Below, one piece after another: positions 8,722 to 17,881 of a stretch of 64,000 nucleotides of DNA. Numbering within the stretch: the stretch's first letter is position 1; each line of letters begins with the position of its first letter. Where the stretch lies: assembly GCA_947494565.1 (NCBI GenBank), contig CANLVG010000004.1:310001-374000 (forward strand), written 5' to 3'. Made by a program: the position numbers and the translations under genes. Under the pieces are notes generated by a model. It was not told where the DNA came from. It searched no databases and saw only the letters and a list, made by a program, of their open reading frames with translations. Origin of the DNA: an uncultured Flavobacteriaceae bacterium. GTDB taxonomy: Bacteria > Bacteroidota > Bacteroidia > Flavobacteriales > Flavobacteriaceae.

Positions 8722-11700
8722 TCTATTTTTTTCTTATTCAACTTGTACGCTTGGGCTTCTTCATTATTGAATGTTACCAACAGGTACGGGCGATTTTGAA
8801 GGGTTATAATATTCAGGTTTCTGACGGATTTATTCGTAAGATCCAAACCAATTTCGTAACCCAAAACTACATTTTTTTTGTGTTTTATCATAGCTCCGCT
8901 GAACGAACCAAATCGCCCGTGAAATGGCTTGACACCAAAGTAATTTCCTCCAGCGAGTAGCTCTTGTTTGTTGTCTCCATCGAAATCATACACTAGCAAA
9001 CTCGTAATCGGTGCCACTTGAAGTTCGGTTTGAAAAGGGACAAATGTGAATGTGCCTTTGTTGTTTTCAAGATAACCGGAGCGTAGTTCATGCACTTCAT
9101 GAAGCTGTGCACGCTGTAAAACCTCTTCTGCAATGATCGCTTCAATGGGCTTTCCTGCAAAGTCTTTGTAAGAGGTAAACTTCTTGCGTAAGGAAACCAT
9201 TTGAGCGGAGAGTCCACCTAAATCTTCAAGAGGATAATAGGTGCCATTTTTTTCGATGGTGACCAAGGTTTCGGTACTCTTGTTATCGTCAAAATCACCG
9301 TAGTACATTTTCATTGGCGCATCTATGGACGCCTTGAACTTGCTATTGACGCCCCAATTGCCAAGAACATAATCTATATCGCCATCCGAATCGATATCAA
9401 ATGGTGTGATACACTGCCATAGACCGTTGCGTTTTTCCGCTATTACCTCTACTTCGCTGAATTGACCATTTTCGTTTTTGAAAAATCTGGGGGGCATCCA
9501 TTCACCCACAACAATTAAATCGGTAGAGCCGTCCGCATCAAAATCCGACCATACGGCATCAGTGAGCATTCCGGCCTTTTGTAAAGGACGATCACCTTTG
9601 ATCGTGAATACCCCATTTTCATTTTCAAGAAGGTAGGAAGATGGAATGTTACCAAAGTCGCTGGTAATGGCTTGATTGCCGATAAAAATATCCAGATCAC
9701 CATCTGCATCAAAATCAAATGGTTTGACCACGGATGCATTTTCAAAATATTCGGGTAGGGCACGGGCGTCAAAAAGTCCCTCTTTTTGAATATAATAACT
9801 GTCCGATAGTGGCGCGGCCTGACCAAAAAAGTCACCTCCTCCAGAAACTACGAATAAATCCTCTTTTCCATCCGAATTGAAATCCGCGATTGTGGCGGCT
9901 ATTTCTTCCTTTATGGAATCTTTTCTGATGGAAGGAAAGTGTACCTTCTGATATGCGCTATCGGTTTGAAGGTATATTTCGGATGGAATGTATTTTGACC
10001 CTCCGAAAAAGAGGTCTGTTTTTCCATCCCCGTTAAGGTCGCCCAATGCGGTTGCAGGGCCGCGATCTCCGATTTGATACGGAATCAACTTTTGCCGATT
10101 GAAATCGGTATAGCGATCTTCTTTATGAACAAAATCGATACCTAGATTCCCCTCGACTTTTTCAAAAATGGTTTCCTGGTCAGGTTGAATGCGTTTGTAA
10201 TCGAAAGGTTTGGTGTGCGTTGGCGAAAGGGTCAAGGTCTGGTTGGTCGCAACCTCTTTCATAGTCTGATATGACCCATCTGGCCAAACTATGCGCAGCG
10301 AGTCTACTTTTTCATGTTCACCATACCCATAATGGATAAAGGGTTCCGATGAGGCCTGAAAACCTCTTGCCGTATACAGTTCTTTAAATTGAAGCTGACC
10401 TTTGTGATACGAATAGACTTTGGTTCCTATGCCAAAATGATTCGGTGCCCTGTACTTAAATCTGAGCTTTAGATAATGGGCACGCTCATTGGTTTTATTG
10501 ATATATAGGGTCGCTGGGCGATCACTATTATTTGTCACCAGATCGATATCACCGTCAAGGTCTAGATCGGCAAGGGCAGTAGCGCCCGAAATCAAGGTAT
10601 CATTCGCTATCCAGTCATCTGAAACGTCATGAAACCTAAGGTGGGCTGTTCCTTTGAAAACCCGATTGGGTACGGCACCCGAAGGCATCAATGCCAGCGC
10701 TTTGTTGTCGACTAGCTTGGTACTATTGATTTTACTTTTGATTTGTTCACTAGAAACAAAATTGATATAATCGAGGTCATTAGGACGTTTTGTAATACCA
10801 TTTGAGATAAAAATATCTTGGGAACTGTCTTGGTCGAAATCCGCAAAAAGGGCACTCCAACTCCAATCGGTCGCAGCCACTCCACTGAGTAGCGCTACTT
10901 CAGCATAAGGTGCTTGGGCTTGGTTGACAAAGAGCATATTTCTGGAGTACTGATAGTGGTAGCCGAATTGTTCCGTACGGAGGCGCTGGGTTTGAAAGTC
11001 ATTGTCACCCTCAGAAGATTTCAGTATCGTCTCATCGTCAGGTAGCATATCCAAGCTTAGGATATCGGGCCATCCATCGTGATTGATATCGGCAACATCG
11101 TTTCCCATGGAGAATTTAGAAGTATGGCCGAAATACCGTCGTAAGCTCTCGGAAAATGTGCCATCACCATTGTTGAGGTAGTAATAGTCGTCTTCATGAA
11201 AATCGTTACCTACAAAAATATCGGGATACCCATCTTGATTGAAATCTGAAACAGCTACTCCAAGGCCGTACCCATTGACTCCCCCATAAATTCCGGCTTC
11301 CTCGCTGACGTCGGTAAACTTGCCGTCGTCATTCCGTAGTAATTTGTCACCGGTTTGATAGTTTCTTTTTTTTCGAACATCAACGGTGCCGTATGATTCT
11401 TGGGTGTGTACCGCATGGTTCAACAAATAAATATCGAGATCCCCGTCCAGATCAAAATCAAGAAAGGCTGCGGAAGAGCTGTATGAATCAAAATCAAGTC
11501 CATACTGGGCCGCACTCTCGGTAAAAGTTACTTCTTTAGAGCCGGCAGAAGCCCCATTGTTGATATAGAGCTCATTATAGCCACCAAGACCGTTGATTCC
11601 CACCACGGCACAGACGTAGATATCCAATAGGCCGTCGCCGTTCACATCACCCATGACAGCTCCGGTATTCCAAGAACTGTTGCCCGCAACACCGGCCTTT

Positions 11701-11996
11701 TCCGTGATGTCCTCGAACTGTAGGTCGCCTTTGTTGATATACAGTTTGTTCTTCACCTGATTACCTGAAAAGAAGATGTCAGGCAGTTCATCACCGTTAA
11801 TGTCACCAATGGCAACTCCTCCACCATTATAGAAGTATAAGTAATCCAAGATATTCACATCTTCCGATGGCGTCAAGGTATTGGTAAAGGTAATACCCGT
11901 CTGCTCGCCGGACGGATTCTTAAAAAGAGTGCCTCCTTTTTCGCTGCATCCTAGAAGTGCTATAAGCCAAATGAAACTGACAATGATTCTATTCAT
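8718..11996 (-). CDS. CRTAC1-like lipoprotein with FG-GAP/VCBS repeats and ASPIC/UnbV domain (copy B)
   Basis: About 1092 residues. I start it at the ATG at 11996, which gives a clean lipoprotein signal ending in LIALLGC; the longer frame adds 14 residues with no signal character. The body is made of FG-GAP/VCBS repeats with calcium-binding loops of the form DxNxDGxxD (for example GDINGDELPDIFFSGN and GDVNGDGLLDIYV), expected to fold into seven-bladed integrin-like propellers. An ASPIC/UnbV domain sits at about 519-587 (around DSLRIVWPDGS), followed by a second propeller. The protein is secreted and lipid-anchored, probably binding calcium and ligand; the exact role is unknown. It is a paralogue of the gene directly upstream. 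Its ATGAATAG start overlaps that gene by eight bases, and its TGA overlaps the haloperoxidase-type start by four. Confidence 0.85.
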   Translation of the reverse strand: MNRIIVSFIWLIALLGCSEKGGTLFKNPSGEQTGITFTNTLTPSEDVNILDYLYFYNGGGVAIGDINGDELPDIFFSGNQVKNKLYINKGDLQFEDITEKAGVAGNSSWNTGAVMGDVNGDGLLDIYVCAVVGINGLGGYNELYINNGASAGSKEVTFTESAAQYGLDFDSYSSSAAFLDFDLDGDLDIYLLNHAVHTQESYGTVDVRKKRNYQTGDKLLRNDDGKFTDVSEEAGIYGGVNGYGLGVAVSDFNQDGYPDIFVGNDFHEDDYYYLNNGDGTFSESLRRYFGHTSKFSMGNDVADINHDGWPDILSLDMLPDDETILKSSEGDNDFQTQRLRTEQFGYHYQYSRNMLFVNQAQAPYAEVALLSGVAATDWSWSALFADFDQDSSQDIFISNGITKRPNDLDYINFVSSEQIKSKINSTKLVDNKALALMPSGAVPNRVFKGTAHLRFHDVSDDWIANDTLISGATALADLDLDGDIDLVTNNSDRPATLYINKTNERAHYLKLRFKYRAPNHFGIGTKVYSYHKGQLQFKELYTARGFQASSEPFIHYGYGEHEKVDSLRIVWPDGSYQTMKEVATNQTLTLSPTHTKPFDYKRIQPDQETIFEKVEGNLGIDFVHKEDRYTDFNRQKLIPYQIGDRGPATALGDLNGDGKTDLFFGGSKYIPSEIYLQTDSAYQKVHFPSIRKDSIKEEIAATIADFNSDGKEDLFVVSGGGDFFGQAAPLSDSYYIQKEGLFDARALPEYFENASVVKPFDFDADGDLDIFIGNQAITSDFGNIPSSYLLENENGVFTIKGDRPLQKAGMLTDAVWSDFDADGSTDLIVVGEWMPPRFFKNENGQFSEVEVIAEKRNGLWQCITPFDIDSDGDIDYVLGNWGVNSKFKASIDAPMKMYYGDFDDNKSTETLVTIEKNGTYYPLEDLGGLSAQMVSLRKKFTSYKDFAGKPIEAIIAEEVLQRAQLHEVHELRSGYLENNKGTFTFVPFQTELQVAPITSLLVYDFDGDNKQELLAGGNYFGVKPFHGRFGSFSGAMIKHKKNVVLGYEIGLDLTNKSVRNLNIITLQNRPYLLVTFNNEEAQAYKLNKKKIE

Positions 11997-14900
11997 CAAG
12001 AGCGTAGATCTTTGGTTTGGCGTCATTAAGTGCGGCAATCAAATACCGTTTGCCCTTAGCGTCTTTGAATTCTTTGAGATGTTTGATTTCTTCCCGTATG
12101 AAAAAACCACTTTTGGAATAGTTTTGCCATTCGAATCCCATTTTTCCATCCCCTAAAAGCACGTTTCCGAAATTAGCATCGAGACGCGAATACTGGGGCT
12201 TGAACTCAAAATTATTTCCACCTATCACCAAATCCAAATGCCCGTCATTGTTGATGTCCGTACAGGTGATTCCGCATATACATGAAAGTTGCACCCTACT
12301 GGGCAACTCTTGTATTGAAAAGTTTCCATCGCCTTCGTTGATGGCGATTACTGATTCTGAAATTGCTGCCTCTTTGACTATTGAATTTTCGAAGATGTCT
12401 TTGGGGAAAAGGGCATCCACGGTTTTTCTAGCGTATTCGGAAGCTCTTAGATTTTCTTTTTTCAATTTGACCATTTGATTGGTCAATTCCTTTTTTTGAT
12501 GAATGGGATAGTCTTTACCGTCCTCCCGCATGGTGACTATTTGCTCAATGGTACCGTTATTGTCAAAATCATTGATCCACATCTTCATGGGGCTTCCCGA
12601 TGAAGGTTTGTAGTGCAGGTTGGATCCTTGATTACCTAGCACTAGATCCAAGTCTCCATCACCGTCCAAGTCGGCCGCCTCGACCGTATTCCACCAACCG
12701 CTGAGGCTATCAAGGGTAGTGGGTAGTTTTGCCAGGCGACGCCCTGTGTTTCGGTAGATATTGGGAGTTCCCCATTCCGAAACGGTAATCAGATCCTCTT
12801 TCGTATCCCCATCCATATCGGCCCACAGCGAACCGGTGATCATGCCTGCATCTTTGATGTGGTATACAATGCGCTCTGTAGCATTTTCAAATGAACCGTC
12901 GCCATTATTGATTAAAAACAAGTGTTCGGGGTCTACACCATAGGTGCCCGCAACACTCCTTGATGCTATGAAGAGATCGATATCGCCATCTTCATCAAAA
13001 TCATTGGGCGAAATGCTCGACACATTTTTAAGGGTAGAAGGGATTTGTTCAGAAGATCTTGTAAAATCGCCTTTGCCGTTATTGATATAAAGCCGATTAA
13101 TGGTATTTCGTTCGTTGCCGATTTCGTTTCCTCCTGAACCGACCATCAAATCTAGATCTCCGTCATTATCGGCATCAAAGAAAGCAGCGGCCGTATCTTC
13201 GTAAAGAGCATCGATTTCAAGGGCCTTTTGAGCTCTCGCCTTGATGTTCCCTTTTCCACCGTGAAAGTAGATCGTGCCTGCTTGATTTTTAGCCCCTCCG
13301 ATAAAAATATCTTCGTTTCCGTCACCATTGACATCACCGGTCGCCAAAGACGGCCCTTCCTGGGAAAGCAATTTGTAGATCAAGCCCTCATTGTCAAAAT
13401 CGTTATAGGCATTTTCTGAATGTGCTAGAAGTTTTGAATTGGGAACTTCATTTAACAAGGGGTCAACGATCGCTTTAGTCGGAATTCGGTAGCGAGTCAA
13501 AGCCTCTTCTTGATGAAACACTAGTGACTGATTGACATTGACCTTTTCAAGCAACTGTGTTCTGTCATCGGGCCAGATGATGCGTACCGAGTCGATTTCG
13601 GTCGCTTTGCCAAGACCGATAGTCATGGTATAGTCCATTGACGATTGAAAACCGCGAAAAGGTATGAGCTCTTGCAAAACGGTATTATCATCATAGTAAA
13701 GTAGTGCCGTAGTACCGATGGCAAATGGATTTTGACCACTTCCTTTAAAGCTCAGTTTTAAGAAATTATGGTCTCCCTTGGTCTCTGTATGATTTTCATA
13801 CAGAAAGGTTTCGGTATTGACGTTGTTCACGACCAAATCTAAATCCCCATCATTATCAAGATCGGCGTAGGCTGCACCATTGGACATGGTTTCCAGGTCG
13901 AACCCCCATTCCTTGTTCGCATTCGAGAAAGTAATATCGCGATTGTTGCGATAGGCATAATTCGTTTGTGGTCGAATCGGCATTTTGTTGATTATCGAAT
14001 CAATGGATGCTTTCTTTCCGGTCAATGCCATGTCCTGTATGATTTCGTTGGCGAAAAAATCTACGAAATCCAAATCGGTAAGGTCATGGTTGATTCCGTT
14101 GGTAATATAAATATCGCGCCAGCCATCATTGTCCATATCGAACATCAGGCCCGCCCAACTCCAATCGGTCGCGTCCACACCACTGAAATACGCCACTTCC
14201 GAGAAGGTGCCGTTTCCGTTGTTGAGTTGTAGGGTGTTCTGGATATACTGCTGATAGAAGTCTTTGCTCTGTTTTAGTTTAAAAACGTCATATCCTTCAA
14301 ACTCCATAACTGCTTTAACACGTCGGTCTTCTTCCGGGAGCATATCTGTGATAAAAATCTCCGAATGGCCATCATTATTGATGTCGGCCATGTCGATACC
14401 CATAGCGGAAAGTGAAAGATGAGAGGTCCAGTTTTTGATTTCTTCCGAAAACGTACCATCTTGATTATTGATGTATAAGTAGTCACGCTCGTAAAAATCA
14501 TTGGAAATGTACAGGTCTGGGTATAGATCCTTATTGATATCGGTCACCATAACCCCCAAACCGAATCCGATCAGACTCCCATAAATTCCTGCCTGTTCGC
14601 TAACATCAATAAACTTACCGTTATCATTCCGAAGTAACATATCGCCCACCCCTTTGAAAATGTCGGGTACTCCTTGCCAATCTTGGGCACGAACCTCTCG
14701 CTGCTCTGCATATCCCAAACTGGTGACGGGTATATTACTGTTGTTCAAGATATAGGCATCTAGATCACCGTCTTTATCGTAGTCGAAAAATGCTGCGTGC
14801 GTCGAAAAACCTGTTTTAGCCAGATTATATTCCGCTGCCCGCTCGGTAAAGGTTAAATCGCCATTGTTGATATAGAGGTCGTTGTCATGGTTGTCACCTT

Positions 14901-15342
14901 CCATGTTTCCTGCATTGCTCACATATATGTCAAGTAGCCCATCAGCATTGATGTCGACCATACAGACTCCGGTCGACCAAGGTTTATTTCCCTCTACACC
15001 TGCTTTTTCCGAAATGTCCTCAAATGTAAAGTCGCCCTTGTTGAGGTACAATTTATTGGATACCATGTTTCCGGAAAGGTAAATATCAGGAAGACCGTCA
15101 TTGTTTATATCGCCAAGGGCCACGCCTCCGCCATTATAAAAGTTCCTATATTTAAAGATATTGAAGTCTTTTTGGTTCGTTACTTTGTTAACGAAATCGA
15201 CCCCGGTCTGTGTTGGTGGTAAGAGCGAGAAAAGGGTGGCTGTTTTTTCCTCTTTTTTTTCAGACTTATCTTCGTTGGACGTACAAGATAAGGCCAAGGC
15301 AAGCAGTATAAATAGACCCGCTTTTCCTTTAAAAGCATTCAT
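11989..15342 (-). CDS. CRTAC1-like lipoprotein with FG-GAP/VCBS repeats and ASPIC/UnbV domain (copy A)
   Basis: About 1117 residues from the ATG at 15342. The open frame extends 39 codons further upstream, but that part is not signal-like, while the chosen start gives a lipoprotein signal ending in LALALSC. An alternative ATG two codons upstream (15348) is equally possible. Residues about 45-450 and 640-1090 carry many FG-GAP/VCBS calcium loops (such as GDINNDGLPDIYLSGN and DIDLFIASR); an ASPIC/UnbV domain lies at about 534-600 (DSVRIIWPDD). It has the same architecture as the following gene, so the pair arose by tandem duplication. It is the first gene of the five-gene minus-strand operon and ends eight bases inside the next gene. 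A surface adhesion or ligand-binding role is an inference. Confidence 0.85.
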   Translation of the reverse strand: MNAFKGKAGLFILLALALSCTSNEDKSEKKEEKTATLFSLLPPTQTGVDFVNKVTNQKDFNIFKYRNFYNGGGVALGDINNDGLPDIYLSGNMVSNKLYLNKGDFTFEDISEKAGVEGNKPWSTGVCMVDINADGLLDIYVSNAGNMEGDNHDNDLYINNGDLTFTERAAEYNLAKTGFSTHAAFFDYDKDGDLDAYILNNSNIPVTSLGYAEQREVRAQDWQGVPDIFKGVGDMLLRNDNGKFIDVSEQAGIYGSLIGFGLGVMVTDINKDLYPDLYISNDFYERDYLYINNQDGTFSEEIKNWTSHLSLSAMGIDMADINNDGHSEIFITDMLPEEDRRVKAVMEFEGYDVFKLKQSKDFYQQYIQNTLQLNNGNGTFSEVAYFSGVDATDWSWAGLMFDMDNDGWRDIYITNGINHDLTDLDFVDFFANEIIQDMALTGKKASIDSIINKMPIRPQTNYAYRNNRDITFSNANKEWGFDLETMSNGAAYADLDNDGDLDLVVNNVNTETFLYENHTETKGDHNFLKLSFKGSGQNPFAIGTTALLYYDDNTVLQELIPFRGFQSSMDYTMTIGLGKATEIDSVRIIWPDDRTQLLEKVNVNQSLVFHQEEALTRYRIPTKAIVDPLLNEVPNSKLLAHSENAYNDFDNEGLIYKLLSQEGPSLATGDVNGDGNEDIFIGGAKNQAGTIYFHGGKGNIKARAQKALEIDALYEDTAAAFFDADNDGDLDLMVGSGGNEIGNERNTINRLYINNGKGDFTRSSEQIPSTLKNVSSISPNDFDEDGDIDLFIASRSVAGTYGVDPEHLFLINNGDGSFENATERIVYHIKDAGMITGSLWADMDGDTKEDLITVSEWGTPNIYRNTGRRLAKLPTTLDSLSGWWNTVEAADLDGDGDLDLVLGNQGSNLHYKPSSGSPMKMWINDFDNNGTIEQIVTMREDGKDYPIHQKKELTNQMVKLKKENLRASEYARKTVDALFPKDIFENSIVKEAAISESVIAINEGDGNFSIQELPSRVQLSCICGITCTDINNDGHLDLVIGGNNFEFKPQYSRLDANFGNVLLGDGKMGFEWQNYSKSGFFIREEIKHLKEFKDAKGKRYLIAALNDAKPKIYALDE

Positions 15343-15704
15343 TGTCATAAAATACATTTTCATCATCCGGTCTTGAAAATTCCGGCAATAGCTATAACTA
15401 AAAACCAGTACTTCAATTGACCCGAAATCCCCTGTTCTATTGGGTGGCGCAAGATACATATTCTTAAGGGAAGAACGAAGATGTTACAGGTTAATATTTC
15501 TATAAAGAACGGGGCTTGTTCCCTTATTTTTTTGGGCAAAGGCCAGAAATGTTCTTTTATTTGGACAATGCTCCTTTTTTTTGAAAATTATCCGATATAT
15601 TTAGGGGATTAAACCTTTGGAAACGCATAGAAAATCAGGTTCAAGTGCTATAGGCATTTTACTTTTTTAGCGCTTCCGAAAGGTGTCATAAGTGAAGATT
15701 TATT
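15343..15704. promoter_or_regulatory. Divergent intergenic region between the CRTAC1-like operon and the GH109 cassette
   Basis: This 362-bp gap separates two divergent operons and must hold promoters for both. In the plus direction a -33-like TTTG at 15531-15534 and a -7-like TTTATTTG at 15556-15563 (one mismatch to TAnnTTTG) are 21 bp apart, the usual Bacteroidota spacing, leaving a leader of about 135 bases before the GH109-type gene. In the minus direction I found no convincing pair. There is no RNA gene or large repeat. The open frame extending copy A into this region is probably not translated. Confidence 0.3.
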
Positions 15705-17102
15705 ATGAAAAACCTGGATAGAAGAAAATTCATCAAGAAGACATCGTTATCCGCTGCTGCATTGGCAGCGGCACCATTGTTGACCCGTGGAGCGGAAATA
15801 GCATCCGAAAGACCGGCATTAGGTCAGTATATGGGCGATTTCGCGGCGCCAAAATTGGAAACTGTCAGAGCTGCCTTTATAGGTGTAGGGGCGAGAGGAC
15901 CGGGGCACTTGAAGTTTTTTGCCGGATTACCTGGTACCGAGGTGGTTGCCATTAGCGACTTGTATGAAGACCTTGCAAAAAAGTGGGGAGAGGAAGCCAA
16001 AAGCATTGGTAAAGGTGAGCGCCATAAGAAAATCAAGCTGTATTATGGCGATGAGAACAAGTGGCGAACCATGCTCGACGAGACTAAACCGGACGTCGTT
16101 TTCATTGCCACCAATTGGAAAAACCATGCGCCCATGGCGATTGAAGCCATGAACAAGGGCGCGCATACCTTTGTTGAGGTTCCGATTGCCTTGACAGTGA
16201 ACGAGATGTGGGATATCGTGGATGTCTCGGAGACCACTGGAAAACACTGTATGATGATGGAGAACGTCAACTACAGTCGCGATGAATTGATGTTTTTGAA
16301 TATGTGTCGGCAGGGGGTCATCGGAGAACCTTTTCACGCTGAGGCTGCCTATATTCATGAATTGCGCTTTCAGATGGAAGAGCAAGAACGTGGTACGGGC
16401 TCTTGGAGAACCCCGCACTATGCGAAGCGAAATGGTAATTTATATCCTACACATGGGCTCGGGCCGGTCGCACAGTATATGAATTTAGGTCGTACCGAAG
16501 ATAATTTTGCAAGTTTGGTATCTTTTTCCAGCCCGTCCTTAGGGCGTCGAATGTATGCCGAAAAGAACTATGCAGGCGACCATAAATGGAATCAACTGGA
16601 CTATCAGGGAGGCGATATGAACACATCTATTATTAAAACCGGATTGGGCAAGACCATTATGGTCCAATGGGACGAGACCAGCCCGAGACCGTATTCTAGA
16701 TTGAACTTGGTACAAGGTACTAAGGGAGCTTTGGCCGGTTTTCCGACTAGAGTGGCGTTAGAAGGCGGAGTCTCTGGAGTAACGAAAGATCATCATAGTT
16801 GGGTGCAAGGAGAGCAGTTGGAAATGCTATATGAAAAATTCGACCATCCCTTGTTCAAAAGATTGAACGATGCGACCAAAGATACGGGTCATGGAGGAAT
16901 GGATGGGATGATGATGTATCGCATAGTAGAATGTTTGCAAAAAGGGCTTCCCCTAGACCAAAATGTGTACGAAGGATGTTTTTGGAGCGCTGTGAGCCCC
17001 TTAAGTGAGCGATCCGTGGCAAGTGGGGGTGCACCACAGCCATTTCCAGATTTTACAAGAGGAAATTGGAAAAACACGAAACCTTTAGGGATTATAAGTT
17101 AA
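15705..17102 (+). CDS. GH109-type Gfo/Idh/MocA oxidoreductase (NAD-dependent glycosidase family)
   Basis: 465 residues. A twin-arginine-like signal starts the protein (RRKFIKKTS followed by an Ala-rich hydrophobic stretch), so it is exported folded with its cofactor. The NAD-binding loop GVGARG is at about 58-63. EVP (in TFVEVPIALT) replaces the usual EKP, followed by MMMENVNYSRDE, the pattern of the GH109 family, which cleaves alpha-N-acetylgalactosaminides or related glycosides by transient oxidation with tightly bound NAD. GGDMNTSIIKT and MVQWDETSPRPYS further match GH109. It is the first gene of a plus-strand cassette; the next gene begins 8 bp downstream. The substrate here may not be GalNAc, given the 3-keto-glycoside-type neighbours. 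Confidence 0.85.
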   Translation: MKNLDRRKFIKKTSLSAAALAAAPLLTRGAEIASERPALGQYMGDFAAPKLETVRAAFIGVGARGPGHLKFFAGLPGTEVVAISDLYEDLAKKWGEEAKSIGKGERHKKIKLYYGDENKWRTMLDETKPDVVFIATNWKNHAPMAIEAMNKGAHTFVEVPIALTVNEMWDIVDVSETTGKHCMMMENVNYSRDELMFLNMCRQGVIGEPFHAEAAYIHELRFQMEEQERGTGSWRTPHYAKRNGNLYPTHGLGPVAQYMNLGRTEDNFASLVSFSSPSLGRRMYAEKNYAGDHKWNQLDYQGGDMNTSIIKTGLGKTIMVQWDETSPRPYSRLNLVQGTKGALAGFPTRVALEGGVSGVTKDHHSWVQGEQLEMLYEKFDHPLFKRLNDATKDTGHGGMDGMMMYRIVECLQKGLPLDQNVYEGCFWSAVSPLSERSVASGGAPQPFPDFTRGNWKNTKPLGIIS

Positions 17103-17110
17103 CCAGATTG

Positions 17111-17869
17111 ATGAAAAAAATACATTTTATTTTTTGCGCAATGCTACTCCTACTGGCTTGCAAGAACGAACCAAAAAAAAATGAAACCGTCGAAGGCGAA
17201 AAAGCCGAGGCCGCGGTTGATGAAAACGATGGGTGGATTTACCTTTTCGACGGCACGAGTACCGAGGGTTGGCGTGCGTATAATGGCGAATCCCTACCAC
17301 CACAATGGGTCATTGAACATGGCGCCCTTACCTTTGATACGGAAAAACGGGTTGAGGCCGAAAGAAAAGGAGGGAAAGACATCATTTATGGCGCAGAAGA
17401 ATTTGAAAATTTTGAGCTTTATCTGGAATGGAAAATCCCTGAGGGAGGAAATAGCGGTATCCTTTACCATTTGAAGGAGGGTTACAATAGTCCACCAGAG
17501 GTCAGTCCTGAATATCAACTTTTGGATGATTTAAAGTGGGAGGAAATCAATAATGCCCAATTGGAAGACTGGCAAAAGACCGGAGCTGATTATGCAATGC
17601 ACGTGCCCGACCCGGAACAGAAAACCATTAAACCTGCTGGGGAATGGAATAGTTCACGGATTGTGTTCACTCAAGAACGGGTAGAGCACTGGCTCAATGG
17701 AAAGAAAATACTATCTTTTGTTCCTTGGTCCGAAGATTGGTATGAGCGAAAGAGTCAAGGGAAGTGGAAAGATTTTCCGGATTACGGGAAGTTCAAAAAG
17801 GGATTTATTGGCCTTCAAGATCATGACAGCCCCCTATGGTTCAAGAATATTAAGATTAGAAAACTATAA
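17111..17869 (+). CDS. DUF1080 lipoprotein (3-keto-disaccharide hydrolase family)
   Basis: 252 residues from the ATG at 17111; 15 extra upstream codons in the open frame overlap the previous gene and lack signal character. The chosen start yields a lipoprotein signal with LLLAC. The rest is a single concanavalin-like beta-sandwich typical of DUF1080 (PF06439): WIYLFDGTSTEGWRAY near the start, GNSGILYHL in the middle, and GFIGLQDHDSPLWFKNIKIR at the end. Members of this family hydrolyse 3-keto-glycosides made by Gfo/Idh/MocA dehydrogenases, so placement between two such oxidoreductases is informative. It is expected in the periplasm or on the outer membrane. It lies 8 bp after the GH109-type gene and 12 bp before the next oxidoreductase. 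Confidence 0.88.
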   Translation: MKKIHFIFCAMLLLLACKNEPKKNETVEGEKAEAAVDENDGWIYLFDGTSTEGWRAYNGESLPPQWVIEHGALTFDTEKRVEAERKGGKDIIYGAEEFENFELYLEWKIPEGGNSGILYHLKEGYNSPPEVSPEYQLLDDLKWEEINNAQLEDWQKTGADYAMHVPDPEQKTIKPAGEWNSSRIVFTQERVEHWLNGKKILSFVPWSEDWYERKSQGKWKDFPDYGKFKKGFIGLQDHDSPLWFKNIKIRKL

Positions 17870-17881
17870 AAGTCGAGAGAA

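Noticed and set aside
15343-15459. Longer N-terminus for CRTAC1-like copy A
   Set aside because: The extra 39 codons are not signal-like, while the ATG at 15342 yields a clean lipoprotein signal.
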